Assembly (NCBI GenBank): GCA_964036195.1
Contig: OZ038457.1
Coordinates: 22,533,147-22,597,146 of the forward strand
Direction of reading: 5' to 3'
Length of the DNA stretch: 64,000 nt
Origin: Sphaerolaimus hirsutus
Taxonomy: Eukaryota > Nematoda > Chromadorea > Monhysterida > Sphaerolaimidae
Positions 29,673 to 38,333 of the stretch are shown piece by piece; the stretch's first letter is position 1; each line of letters opens with the position of its first letter. The notes under the pieces were generated by a model, which saw only the letters and a list, made by a program, of their open reading frames with translations, did not search any database and had not been told where the DNA came from. The translations under genes and the position numbers were made by a program.

Positions 29673-30930
29673 TTACTCCTGAGGCAGCAAATCCTCAGTT
29701 TTATCAGCTTTCTCTCCCCCCGCCCCAGAACCGTCCTGAGCGCCAGGTAGGGAATCCCCATCGGATGCGGAAGGGCCATCGTCGAGCAGCTCGCGGTCGG
29801 CGAGGCGTTGCTTGTTTGCGGCGGCCAGTTTTGCGGACAGCATGCGGATGCGGCCCTCGTACATGTCCATGCGGTTGGTGAGTTTTGAGTTGGCCTCGAC
29901 CAGGGTGGCCATGCGGGACTTCGTCTGCTCGTGGGCCGAGCGCTCGAGGTTTAGCGCATAATCGAGCTCGTTCACCTGGGCCTGAGTCGCGGGGGGGGGG
30001 TTCCAAAGTTGGGGGGTAGAGGGGAGAAGGGCGCAAGGGGCTCAAGGGTAGGTCAAAATAGCGCGGCAGGACTTCGGCGCGCACCTGGCGGTCCGCGGGG
30101 TCATGGGGGGAGCCTCGACCGACCTGGAGGGGGTTGGCTCGCTCGGGACTCGCTGCCAGGGGTGCCGTCGGTGGTGTCGGCGTCTCGTGGCGCGGGCGCG
30201 GCGGCGCAGGCACGTTGCACGGCGCCTCGGGGGGTGGCACGGGTCGTGGAGATGAAGCCGCAGCGCGCGCCAGAGCCGTAGGGCGCGGTGGCGGGACAAC
30301 GGGGGCCACGCGTGGTGTAGAGCGTCGGGCCGAGCGAGGGGGGGGCTGCTGGGGGGTTGAAATTTTAGAAATGTTGAAATTAGTGTTATGTGGCCTAAAA
30401 AATGGCGATTTTAATAGGGGATCGATTTCGTTTTTTACTGGGGGATATCGATGGGGCCATCTTAAGGGGTCACAGACCGAACGGGGAATCCGGGAAATAT
30501 TGAAAAATTCGCGTAAATATTCAATACAGGGAATGCATTTCGGGTCAAGACAATTTTGGGATCCACACGCCATGCGAACCGAGCGCTGGTGCTGTCGCGG
30601 CTCGTGGGGGCGCGCCTCAGCGCAATGGGACGAGCGCGGGGAACGGCTGCGCGACGCCACGCGACGGCGCGCCGGACGTACAGGGCTGATGTAGCGCGGG
30701 CCGCGACCACGGTGGGGACCACCTCGGCCACGAACCGAGCTGCTAAAACCCCTGCGGTTCGGCACCCAGGGCGTCGCCGGACGGGAAGCTACATAGTTCT
30801 GGATAGGCGGCGTACGATTCGCCGTAACGCCCTGAACGTTGCACATGGATAGCGGGACAGCTTGATTGTTCGGCATCGGGCGCGGGGCGTTCGCACATGC
30901 ACAATGCCCGTAGCACTGCTGGGTGGATCG
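29673..30930 (-). CDS. Third ORF of the gypsy element: Cys cluster, Pro/Arg-rich, coiled coil
   Basis: Located between integrase and the 3' LTR, where some gypsy elements carry env, but it shows no signal peptide or membrane anchor. The frame from 30876 (390 codons) has an Arg/Ser-rich stretch (residues 60-85) and the cluster C-x4-C-x4-C-x2-C at 104, 109, 114 and 117, then LREFFNISRIPRSVCDPLRW. A long Pro/Ala/Arg-rich region follows. At a run of ten C (minus strand, about 29991-30000) the reading moves to another frame that encodes a heptad-like coiled coil (NELDYALNLERSAHEQTKSR to about 29780) and an acidic tail ending LLPQE. The frame is also open upstream to a CAG at about 30930 (CYGHCACANAP), so an upstream exon is possible. 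I recognise no family. A role in RNA or DNA binding is a guess from composition. Confidence 0.6.
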
Positions 30931-31212
30931 GGGAAATATGGGTTAAAAAAGTGTTTCGCATTACTACCCACGCCAAATAGGAAACCACCGGTGGGTAGGC
31001 GTGCGGCGGGTAATATGCTGCCGGGTGAGTCGGATAAGACGCCATCGCAACTCGCACCGAAATCACCCAGTGGTTAACTTTCATTGTTGTGATTGAGGGT
31101 TTTATTGAAGTTTATAAGGTTTTGATTAGTTTTAAACCAGTAGAAATAAATCAAAAACATTAGATGCCTACATCAAAAAACATTCTAAGCACAAAAAACC
31201 ATGGGGGAAGCA

Positions 31213-32760
31213 TCAAAACGCTGAATGTTGCGGAAATGGACGGGGAAGGCGCCAAATACGCCGCATCGGCGCCTTTTGGATGTCGCCTGTGCTTGATGAT
31301 TTCAAAACCAAATTCGCGCCTTGAACCTCCATAACAATATGTGGACCTGAGTACTTTGGTGACCAGTGATCGCTCGGGAACAACCGCAGCATAACTTTGT
31401 CGCCTTCAGTAACACCAGTATGCTCATTTGGCTGCTCAAAAAACCGTTTATACGCGGAGCGGTTCCGATCGCTGCGCGTTTTAGCCATGGCTTGGGCTTC
31501 AGACGGATTCAAGGTGCGGGCAGCGGTAAAAAACAAATTCCAATGGGGGAGATAGCCATGAACAAGGAAAAATGGACAACATTCGGTTGTTTTGTTCATC
31601 GCCATGTTGTGCCTCAACGTCGCCATGGGCAACAACTCCCGCCAATTTTGGTGAGGGTAATCATTGAGGCAAGCTCGGAGCATGGCGCGAATCTGTCGGT
31701 TCGTTCGTTCTACAAGGCCATTCGCTTCCGGATTGCGTGCTAGCGTGGCTGAATGAGAGACGCCAAAGGACTCGCAAAGTGCTCGAAACTCAGAATTGCA
31801 AAATTCGGTACCGCGGTCGGATACAATTACTCGCGGGGCTCCAAACACCATAAAGACATGACGGTACATCATTTTCGAGACCGTTGTCGAGTTCAGGGAG
31901 GGAAGAACGTGTGTGATGGTGTACCGAGTGAGCGCATCCACGATCACTAAAACTTTGCCGTTCCGAGTAGAGTTTTCCACATGCAACACGTCTATATGCA
32001 TGACTTCAAAGGGTTGCGTCGGGGTTTCAACGAAGCCGGTTTGAGACGGGTGTGAAGGGTGTGGTTTCGACTCCAAACAATGCGTACAAGCTTGACAGTA
32101 CTGTAGGATGTCGTCCTTCATTCCCGGCCACGAGAAATACTCGCAAAGAAGTCCAAGGGTGCGGTCACGGCCGCCGTGGCTGGCATAAATCCCCATATGG
32201 GCCTGCGTCAGACAGGCTTGTTGCCAAGTGCGCGGGGGCCAGATGGCATAGCGCAATGGCCGGATGGGGGATTGATAATAAAGAACGCCCTCAATTATCA
32301 TGGCCTCGGGATAAGACGTCGATCCCGCCTCTAACTCGGAAATTATGCGGGAAAGTTCCGGATCGTCAAGCTGGATATTCCGCCAGCTGCTATGTTCGGG
32401 CTCGGGTTCGGGTATTTGAACGTGCGACTCGGTTGCTGCCATGCCACGAACAATATCAGTGGGAACATCCAAATCGTCCGCGAATTCCGGCTGGTCTATC
32501 GGATTGCGTGATAGGGCATCGGCGACTTGATTCGCGGAACCGGGCTTGTGTATGAAGCGAGTCACGCGATCCTGGATGAAGAGCGCCCAACGTTCGAGCT
32601 TAGAATGCGCCGGGCTGCGCAAAATCTGTTGTATTCCGCTGTTGTCGGTGTACACCGTTAATTCTTGCCCCTCAACGAAGTCCGCGAGGCGTCGGATCGC
32701 CCAACAAATGCACAAGCTTTCGAGTTCCGCAGCAGAGAACTTTGTGTGGGGATGGGAGAG
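31213..32760 (-). CDS. Gypsy Pol, 3' part: RNase H end and integrase
   Basis: In the same frame as the upstream part, directly after the TGA at 32761-32763. The first methionine is at 32715. It begins with the rest of RNase H (TVYTDNSG near the start). The integrase zinc region follows, with the pair CQACTHC and upstream histidines, and then the DDE core: Asp in VMHIDVLHV, Asp in VSDRGTEF and Glu in NGLVERTNRQ. A GPY/F-like end is seen as KYSGPHIV, with a basic tail. All catalytic residues are present. Whether it is translated depends on reading past the TGA. Confidence 0.88.
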   Translation of the reverse strand, partial: LSHPHTKFSAAELESLCICWAIRRLADFVEGQELTVYTDNSGIQQILRSPAHSKLERWALFIQDRVTRFIHKPGSANQVADALSRNPIDQPEFADDLDVPTDIVRGMAATESHVQIPEPEPEHSSWRNIQLDDPELSRIISELEAGSTSYPEAMIIEGVLYYQSPIRPLRYAIWPPRTWQQACLTQAHMGIYASHGGRDRTLGLLCEYFSWPGMKDDILQYCQACTHCLESKPHPSHPSQTGFVETPTQPFEVMHIDVLHVENSTRNGKVLVIVDALTRYTITHVLPSLNSTTVSKMMYRHVFMVFGAPRVIVSDRGTEFCNSEFRALCESFGVSHSATLARNPEANGLVERTNRQIRAMLRACLNDYPHQNWRELLPMATLRHNMAMNKTTECCPFFLVHGYLPHWNLFFTAARTLNPSEAQAMAKTRSDRNRSAYKRFFEQPNEHTGVTEGDKVMLRLFPSDHWSPKYSGPHIVMEVQGANLVLKSSSTGDIQKAPMRRIWRLPRPFPQHSAF

Positions 32761-35700
32761 TCACTTACTAATAAACGAAATCGGGTGTATCTCGCCATCA
32801 TCAGCACGCTGGGATAAAACTGCGCCCAAGCCGACGGAACTGGCGTCGCATTCGAGAATGAAGCCACGCCCGTCGTATATGGGATGTCGCAGGACTGGCG
32901 GGCGAGCTACCATATATTTGAGCGAATCCCATGCAGTAAGCATATCTTCAGTCCATGTGAACGGTGTTGATCCGAATTTCGGGAAATGACCCGATAAGAC
33001 AGCGTAAAGCGGTGCAGCAATCTGACTGTAATTTGGCAAAAAATGACTAAAATAAACACATTTTCCAAGGAAACGGCGCAAATCCTGTTTCGTATGAACT
33101 TTCGGCTGATCGGTCATCGCCGCCACTCGGGATGGCGCGGGCGCAATTCCTTCGGCGGAAATGTAATGACCAAGGTATTTGAGCTCGGTCGCAAATAAAT
33201 TACATTTCGCAGGTTGCATTCGCAGATTGGCCCAGCGTAATCGCTCGAAGAGCCGACGGAGGTGGACCAAATGTTCCGAGATTTTATCGCTGCAAATCAA
33301 CACGTCATCGATATACGATTTGCACCACGGTTTCGAGGGGTCGTCGTTCAAACCGGAAATAATTAAGGTCATGAGACGCTGGAAAGTCGCACCCGCGTTC
33401 ACTGTACCGAAGGGAAGCCTGGTGTATCGATATTGCCCGAGACTACAGACGAAACTAGTTCGCTCTTTCGAGTCTTCGTCCGCTAACGGCACATTATAAT
33501 AGCCGTGGCGGATGTCTATGGCGGAAAATACGCTTTTTCCAGACAGTTCAGAAAGCAATTCACCAATTCGTGGGAGCGGATACGAATCTATCTTTGTCAC
33601 GCGATTGACCGCCTTAAAATCCACGCAAAACCGAAAATTGTCGGTTCCTTTCGGCGCAATCGTGATCGGGCTCGCCCACGGGCCGTCAGATGGTTCGATA
33701 ATCCCTTCTTTCAACATGGAAGCGATAGTCTTGTGAATGAATGGACGTTTCCGGAATACTTCATAGCGGGTCGCTTGCTTTATGGGCGGGTGGTTCGGAT
33801 CGGTTTCGATTTTATGCGAGACTAAAGGAGTATTTCCCACATCGTACTCGCTGCATGCAAAAATATCGTGAAATTCGCGAAGCAAGCATTCAAAAGACTT
33901 TTGATCGTCGGGGGATAGCACCATCCGCTTTTTGGACTGTAGATTCGCCATAATGAACTTGAAGCGTTCATCAGGTGTCTCGGGGATGGGCTCTTCTGCT
34001 TCCAATGGTTTGACATCATGCTTGGACATGGGAGGTGTGGGAAGCACAATAGCTTTTGCAGCAACACACGACTGGGGCTTGATGCGGCTGATTCCGAAAG
34101 CAGCCAGGGCCTCGTCGTGCTGCCATAAATGGGAAAAGTTTTTACCCGGTTTGGTGCACGCCTGTTGATCGTACACTTCACAGGAAGCAAGTTTGGTTCC
34201 AACAGCGATTTTGACTGGAAACGGGTGTGGGTTGAAAAAAGTAAGGTGTAACTTACTGCGGTCCACAAACGACGCAGCGGTATTATACATGGTTAAATGC
34301 GTCGGGGTGTCCACGTTTGAATATACCGCCATCGTGTTCTGCCAATCCAAATGCGTGACATTTGAAGGTTTTCGGGGGTATTTCGTTGCCATAGAATACA
34401 TTGCACCAGGAGGGACGTAAATGGGTCTCGAATTGCGAACTTCTTCTCGAAATAAGGAATTGAATTGCCGTTCCAGTCGTTCAGTTTTGGCCGCCAAATC
34501 GGCCTGACGAGGCAGCTCGTAGTTCATTGACTTTTCCATCTCGAGGGGGATCAACCACGACAGTTTCAAAAAAGGCATTACGTCAGTGCCCAACAATATT
34601 TCATTCAACGCTCCCGGAACCATGTTGACAAGGAAAGTAGTTAGAACGCGGCGCGATACATGATCAAATGGTGACACATGTTCGACGTGCAGTTGCAATT
34701 CTCTTAATGCTCCGCTTTGAGTCTCACCGCTGACCATGCGCATCTTGCAACTCGTCGGGGCGGACTTGAGCACCAAATCTACATTTAGACGGTCCGAAAG
34801 TTGCTTTAAAAGCTCAACGGGTATTAATGATCGGGTACATCCAGAGTCTAACAAAACTCTACAGGGAATCCCTTCGATTCTGACCATCCCATGAACTTGT
34901 GGGCCGTTGTTGGGTGCTACTCTAATACATAGCTCGTGATTATCTCCAACCACCGAAAACGCGCACATTCCACTTTTCATGCTTCCCCCTAAAACCTCGG
35001 CATTCAACGGTTGATCAGAGCTGCTCTTCGTCAAAATCGTCGGAATCTGGGAAGACTTGGTCGAACCACTCTGCAACACGTTTGTCGCAGGATTCTGAAC
35101 ACCGTGAAAGAAATTGTGTACCTGCGGAGTGTTCATCCAATTTTCCAACCGACCAGGGCTTTGCTCGTACATCTTGACAAGCCGGTTGCGGAACTCGGTG
35201 CAATATGCCTCATATGGCGCATCATCGTTGATATCGGCGTCTTCTGTGGGGGCTGAAAATGCCTCCAATGCCTCCCCTTCTGTGTCAGTCGACGGGATTG
35301 CCGCTCGAGCAGAGGTCTTTTGTACTGGTAATGGATTATCATGCGTGGTATTTGGGCCATAGCGCTTGACCTGCCCGTACCCAGCAGATTTGTTAGCCAA
35401 ATTGGGGGGAGGAAGGACCGTCGGCGGCCTATCCGTTGGCTCACGGAAGTTCATCCGACACTGGCTCGTCCGGTGCCCGCCATGTCCCGGTCTGGGGCAA
35501 GGTGGATCGGAGGGGCTCATCAGAGTGCGGATGGACGGCCGAGCACGCATGTTTGGTAGAGATGAAAGAGGTCGGGGGGATACCGTGAGTTTCTTCACGC
35601 GTTTGAAATACGCGTCGACTCGCTGCGCCATTTCAGCAATGGGTGACACAGACTGCTCAAACTCGGATTGAAAATGCGCCATGACAAAACGGTCGAAGCG

Positions 35701-36864
35701 CGATTCGTCAAAGCGTGACCACAGTTTCGCCGCTATCAGGCGATCTACAACGGCTTTGTCGGAGCGCTTCGATTCGACCAATTCAACGGGCATTTTTGCC
35801 ATCAAACGCAAATAAAACTCCAAAAACGACTCGGTGCGTGACATGGACGCGTTTTCCCATTCCAAATAAGTATACGCCTTCGAGGGGGTTTTATACACAT
35901 GCGATAACTGTGTCAGGATGAAATCGTGATCTTGCCACTTATCTTCTGGGATCAATGTCATAAATACGCGGTACGCATCGCCACCCAATTTCGCCGCAAA
36001 AATGTCGCTCCAGAAGGAGGCGATCAAATTCTCATGGGGCAGCGTACGTGCCGACTGACGAACCAGTCTCGACCATTCGGGAAACGACAAACTGTCAGAC
36101 GTACCGTAAAAAATGGGCACTTTGTCAAGAACGTGCGGCTTCATGACGGCCCAGTATTGCCACAAATCGCCACCAAAGAACGAACCAGCCTGCTGGAGTG
36201 TCACGGAAGGGGGGTTGCCCCCATGGGCACTCTGCTGTGGCGCGATGGCGGGGGGCACCGACGCGGCCACCGCCGGAATTGGTTCCTGTGTCTCAACTGG
36301 AACGATTGGATCGAATCCAGGGGGGGGGGCCAAATCGACCATGTTTGATTGGGGGGTTTCGACAGGGGGTTGGGTTGGGGGGTGCGGTACGTCAGAAGAC
36401 AATGCCGCAAAGAAATCCGACACGTGCACGCGAAAGCACAGGTGCACGGGCTCGACCACGTCGGACACCACTGTTAAAACAGTGCGATGAATTGGGCTGG
36501 GGGCCAACGCGGGGGGTGTGGGGGGTGCCAGAGGGGGTTGCGGCCGGTGACGCGTTAGAGCGCGGTGCCGGGCCGAATTCGTGACGAGTCGGAAACGGGA
36601 TACCGCGGTTTCGGCTTCCGTTTCCGACTGGGTGGATATCGGGTCGGGGGTGGACAATGACGCCAGATTGGGGGTAGGGGGGTGCGTTTTAGGGGGGTGC
36701 TGCGCCCTATGGAGGGCCGCAATGTCGTGGCACCTCTGCGCGTGTGAACCAGGGGCATGAGTGGGAACCCGGTACGCGGGGTGTAAGCGAGTGTGGCGCC
36801 GGGGTGGTCGTTCCGTCACTTCGGACGTGTCACTACCTGACATTTTGTTCGCTGCTATCCTCAC
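32761..36864 (-). CDS. Gypsy Gag-Pol, 5' part: gag, protease, reverse transcriptase, RNase H start
   Basis: An open frame of 1367 codons. The gag core lies at about residues 230-421 ([34 protein letters not shown]). A knuckle-like CPRPGHGGHRTSQC near 460 has Pro where the second Cys of CX2CX4HX4C belongs. The protease is near 670 (LLDSGCTRS). The RT includes FCVDFKAVNR, LPFG and the catalytic YIDD near 1175. RNase H begins LECDASSVGLGAVLSQ. The frame stops at TGA just after HPISFISK, in the middle of RNase H, and continues in the same frame beyond it. Gag and pol share one frame with no shift site between them. Confidence 0.92.
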   Translation of the reverse strand: MRIAANKMSGSDTSEVTERPPRRHTRLHPAYRVPTHAPGSHAQRCHDIAALHRAQHPPKTHPPTPNLASLSTPDPISTQSETEAETAVSRFRLVTNSARHRALTRHRPQPPLAPPTPPALAPSPIHRTVLTVVSDVVEPVHLCFRVHVSDFFAALSSDVPHPPTQPPVETPQSNMVDLAPPPGFDPIVPVETQEPIPAVAASVPPAIAPQQSAHGGNPPSVTLQQAGSFFGGDLWQYWAVMKPHVLDKVPIFYGTSDSLSFPEWSRLVRQSARTLPHENLIASFWSDIFAAKLGGDAYRVFMTLIPEDKWQDHDFILTQLSHVYKTPSKAYTYLEWENASMSRTESFLEFYLRLMAKMPVELVESKRSDKAVVDRLIAAKLWSRFDESRFDRFVMAHFQSEFEQSVSPIAEMAQRVDAYFKRVKKLTVSPRPLSSLPNMRARPSIRTLMSPSDPPCPRPGHGGHRTSQCRMNFREPTDRPPTVLPPPNLANKSAGYGQVKRYGPNTTHDNPLPVQKTSARAAIPSTDTEGEALEAFSAPTEDADINDDAPYEAYCTEFRNRLVKMYEQSPGRLENWMNTPQVHNFFHGVQNPATNVLQSGSTKSSQIPTILTKSSSDQPLNAEVLGGSMKSGMCAFSVVGDNHELCIRVAPNNGPQVHGMVRIEGIPCRVLLDSGCTRSLIPVELLKQLSDRLNVDLVLKSAPTSCKMRMVSGETQSGALRELQLHVEHVSPFDHVSRRVLTTFLVNMVPGALNEILLGTDVMPFLKLSWLIPLEMEKSMNYELPRQADLAAKTERLERQFNSLFREEVRNSRPIYVPPGAMYSMATKYPRKPSNVTHLDWQNTMAVYSNVDTPTHLTMYNTAASFVDRSKLHLTFFNPHPFPVKIAVGTKLASCEVYDQQACTKPGKNFSHLWQHDEALAAFGISRIKPQSCVAAKAIVLPTPPMSKHDVKPLEAEEPIPETPDERFKFIMANLQSKKRMVLSPDDQKSFECLLREFHDIFACSEYDVGNTPLVSHKIETDPNHPPIKQATRYEVFRKRPFIHKTIASMLKEGIIEPSDGPWASPITIAPKGTDNFRFCVDFKAVNRVTKIDSYPLPRIGELLSELSGKSVFSAIDIRHGYYNVPLADEDSKERTSFVCSLGQYRYTRLPFGTVNAGATFQRLMTLIISGLNDDPSKPWCKSYIDDVLICSDKISEHLVHLRRLFERLRWANLRMQPAKCNLFATELKYLGHYISAEGIAPAPSRVAAMTDQPKVHTKQDLRRFLGKCVYFSHFLPNYSQIAAPLYAVLSGHFPKFGSTPFTWTEDMLTAWDSLKYMVARPPVLRHPIYDGRGFILECDASSVGLGAVLSQRADDGEIHPISFISK

Positions 36865-36920
36865 TCTTCACTTTTGGCTCTTTTTTGGCTTCACTTTTTT
36901 GGGGAAAAAAATTTATTCCC

Positions 36921-36934
36921 CAGGTCGTCCACCA
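36921..36934 (-). other. Primer-binding-site candidate of the gypsy element
   Basis: On the minus strand TGGTGGACGACCTG lies directly after the CA end of the 131-bp LTR. The same TGGTGGACGACC follows the 5' LTR of the gag-only element (14551-14567) and an LTR end at 37093 on the plus strand. Three occurrences next to an LTR terminus make it a shared tRNA-primer site. I cannot say which tRNA. Confidence 0.75.
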
Positions 36935-37065
36935 TGTTGGATTTGAGGGTTGAGTGGTTTTGGTTGGTTAGTATTCATAGTGTTCTCTCTATGGTTGCTA
37001 TCACACAGCTATATAAGATCAGATGTGGAAGTAGTTGCACAGAACAAACATCACGAATCCCAACA
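36935..37065 (-). repeat. 131-bp LTR, inverted copy
   Basis: Exact reverse complement, as far as I can read, of 37539-37669. On the minus strand it starts TGTTGGGATTCG and ends AAATCCAACA and includes TATATAAGATC-like sequence. It stands where the gypsy 5' LTR should be but does not match the gypsy 3' LTR. Confidence 0.9.
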
Positions 37066-37669
37066 TCAAAGTCATCCAGTGGGCAACTTTCATGGTGGAC
37101 GACCTAAACCGTACTCAATGCAGAGGGGATGGCTGCATCATTGCTGAATGGCTGTGCTGACCTACCAAGCTCTTCATTGGCACCTGCTCACCCATCCACT
37201 GGGCACACAGCAGACCAGTGCCAACAAGCTGCTTCTATCCAGCTTCAAAGGAACCTACACCTACAGCACCTGCTCACCCATCCGCTGGGCACACAGCAGA
37301 AACGCTTCACAGGTGGGAAAGAGGTCTCCTTCAGTGCTGTCAGCTCGCGGTGTCCACTGTCACACCGGAGTGATCCAGACAAACACAAGAGCACACTGGC
37401 AAGGGAGGTACCAGTCAGTTGCTTGTAGTGGCCTCGCCAGAGAGAGTGAAAGTGATGGTTTTGGTTAACCCTGTTCTCCCTTAACCTAACTTATCCCTCA
37501 ACTTTTTATCCTTTTCTTAAGGGAGAAAAGGGGGAATATGTTGGGATTCGTGATGTTTGTTCTGTGCAACTACTTCCACATCTGATCTTATATAGCTGTG
37601 TGATAGCAACCATAGAGAGAACACTATGAATACTAACCAACCAAAACCACTCAACCCTCAAATCCAACA
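37066..37669 (+). mobile_element. Miniature LTR (TRIM-like) element, rearranged 5' end
   Basis: On the plus strand there is a 27-bp LTR end of the gypsy type (37066-37092, ending ggcaactttca), then the primer-site motif tggtggacgacct (37093-37105). About 410 bp of non-coding interior follow, with a partial duplication (ctcacccatcc-ctgggcacacagcag, twice). A purine tract (aagggagaaaaggggg, 37519-37534) leads into the 131-bp LTR at 37539-37669. There is no gag or pol. An LTR this short with so small an interior fits a TRIM. The inverted partner LTR lies at 36935-37065. Confidence 0.7.
37539..37669 (+). repeat. 131-bp 3' LTR of the TRIM-like element
   Basis: Starts tgttgggattcgtg and ends aaatccaaca, directly after a purine-rich tract, as expected for a plus-strand 3' LTR. 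Confidence 0.85.
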
Positions 37670-37869
37670 CCACCCCTGTACAAACAGATTTGAGTTCACC
37701 ACAATGGCAATTGCCTCAATGGTCGTAACCCGTGCAAAACATAGTGAAATTTTTGTAATGTTACTCCGTATAACCGCACTGACTGGCTAACTTCCAAAAA
37801 AAACGACATAAATCGTGAGACTTGAAAATTGGCACTCGTCCAAATTTTTATTCTGGGTATAAAACTCAC

Positions 37870-38001
37870 CCTGTTTCTCAACTGAGAGACAGAAAATGTC
37901 TTCCCACTGATATCATTCACACTGAATCCATAACATGTCTCAGAATTGTCACCAACTACGATTTGAGCGAATATTGCAACAAAACACACAGAAGCAGCCA
38001 T
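37870..38001 (-). CDS. First exon of a secreted glutathione-peroxidase-like protein (partial)
   Basis: 44 codons from ATG at 37999-38001 to a clean donor AGG|gtgagt. The first 17 residues form a signal peptide (MAASVCFVAIFAQIVVG). CYGFSVNDISGKTFSVSQLRN then matches the first strand of glutathione peroxidases (x-x-F-x-x-x-D-I-x-G-x-x-x-x-L). The exon ends where the next one would supply the VNVAS-(U/C)-G active site. No such exon was found in 29.6-37.8 kb, where the TRIM-like and gypsy elements now lie. A peroxiredoxin-like thioredoxin fold is the main alternative. Confidence 0.45.
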
Positions 38002-38333
38002 GGCTCAGGTATTTCAATTTTATTTTTAGGAATGTGAAACACTCGTACTGACTGAATTCATTTTCAATCAGTACGTCATGAAACGTGAAATTTCACATTT
38101 CGGGTACGAAGTTGTCCAAAAAGCAAAGCAGGTGTCCAAGTCTTGTGATATGTACATATTTCGTTGGATGTATTTGAAAGATTCAACACTAAAACGTCCA
38201 GTCAGTTCGCTTTGAGTAGCTTATTACATGATGTCTAGTGAACAATATTCTATTACGCACACGCGTCAATAGACATCAGCCAGCGAAATTTCAAAAACTT
38301 GGCACCGTCCCAAAAAAAGGGTTTTAAGAAAAA
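38002..38333. promoter_or_regulatory. Head-to-head intergenic region, possible bidirectional promoter
   Basis: 332 bp separate the start codon of the GPx-like exon (minus) from that of the histone-fold gene (plus). No repeat family seen elsewhere in the window occurs here. No TATA box or initiator can be assigned with confidence. Confidence 0.35.

Larger units (their letters stand above)
29466..37065 (-). mobile_element. Ty3/gypsy retrotransposon with a third ORF
   Basis: On the minus strand the order is LTR-type repeat (36935-37065), primer-binding-site candidate TGGTGGACGACCTG (36921-36934), gag-protease-RT-RNase H-integrase frame (31213-36864), extra frame (about 29673-30930), purine tract GTGAAGGGGGAAAT (29618-29632) and 3' LTR (29466-29617). 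The two terminal repeats do not match each other, which points to rearrangement at the 5' side. One in-frame TGA lies in the RNase H region. Confidence 0.9.

Noticed and set aside
30134..30852. Plus-strand Gly/Arg-rich open frames opposite the third gypsy ORF
   Set aside because: They are antisense shadows of a GC-rich coding stretch. The minus frame has the Cys cluster, coiled coil and the right position in the element.
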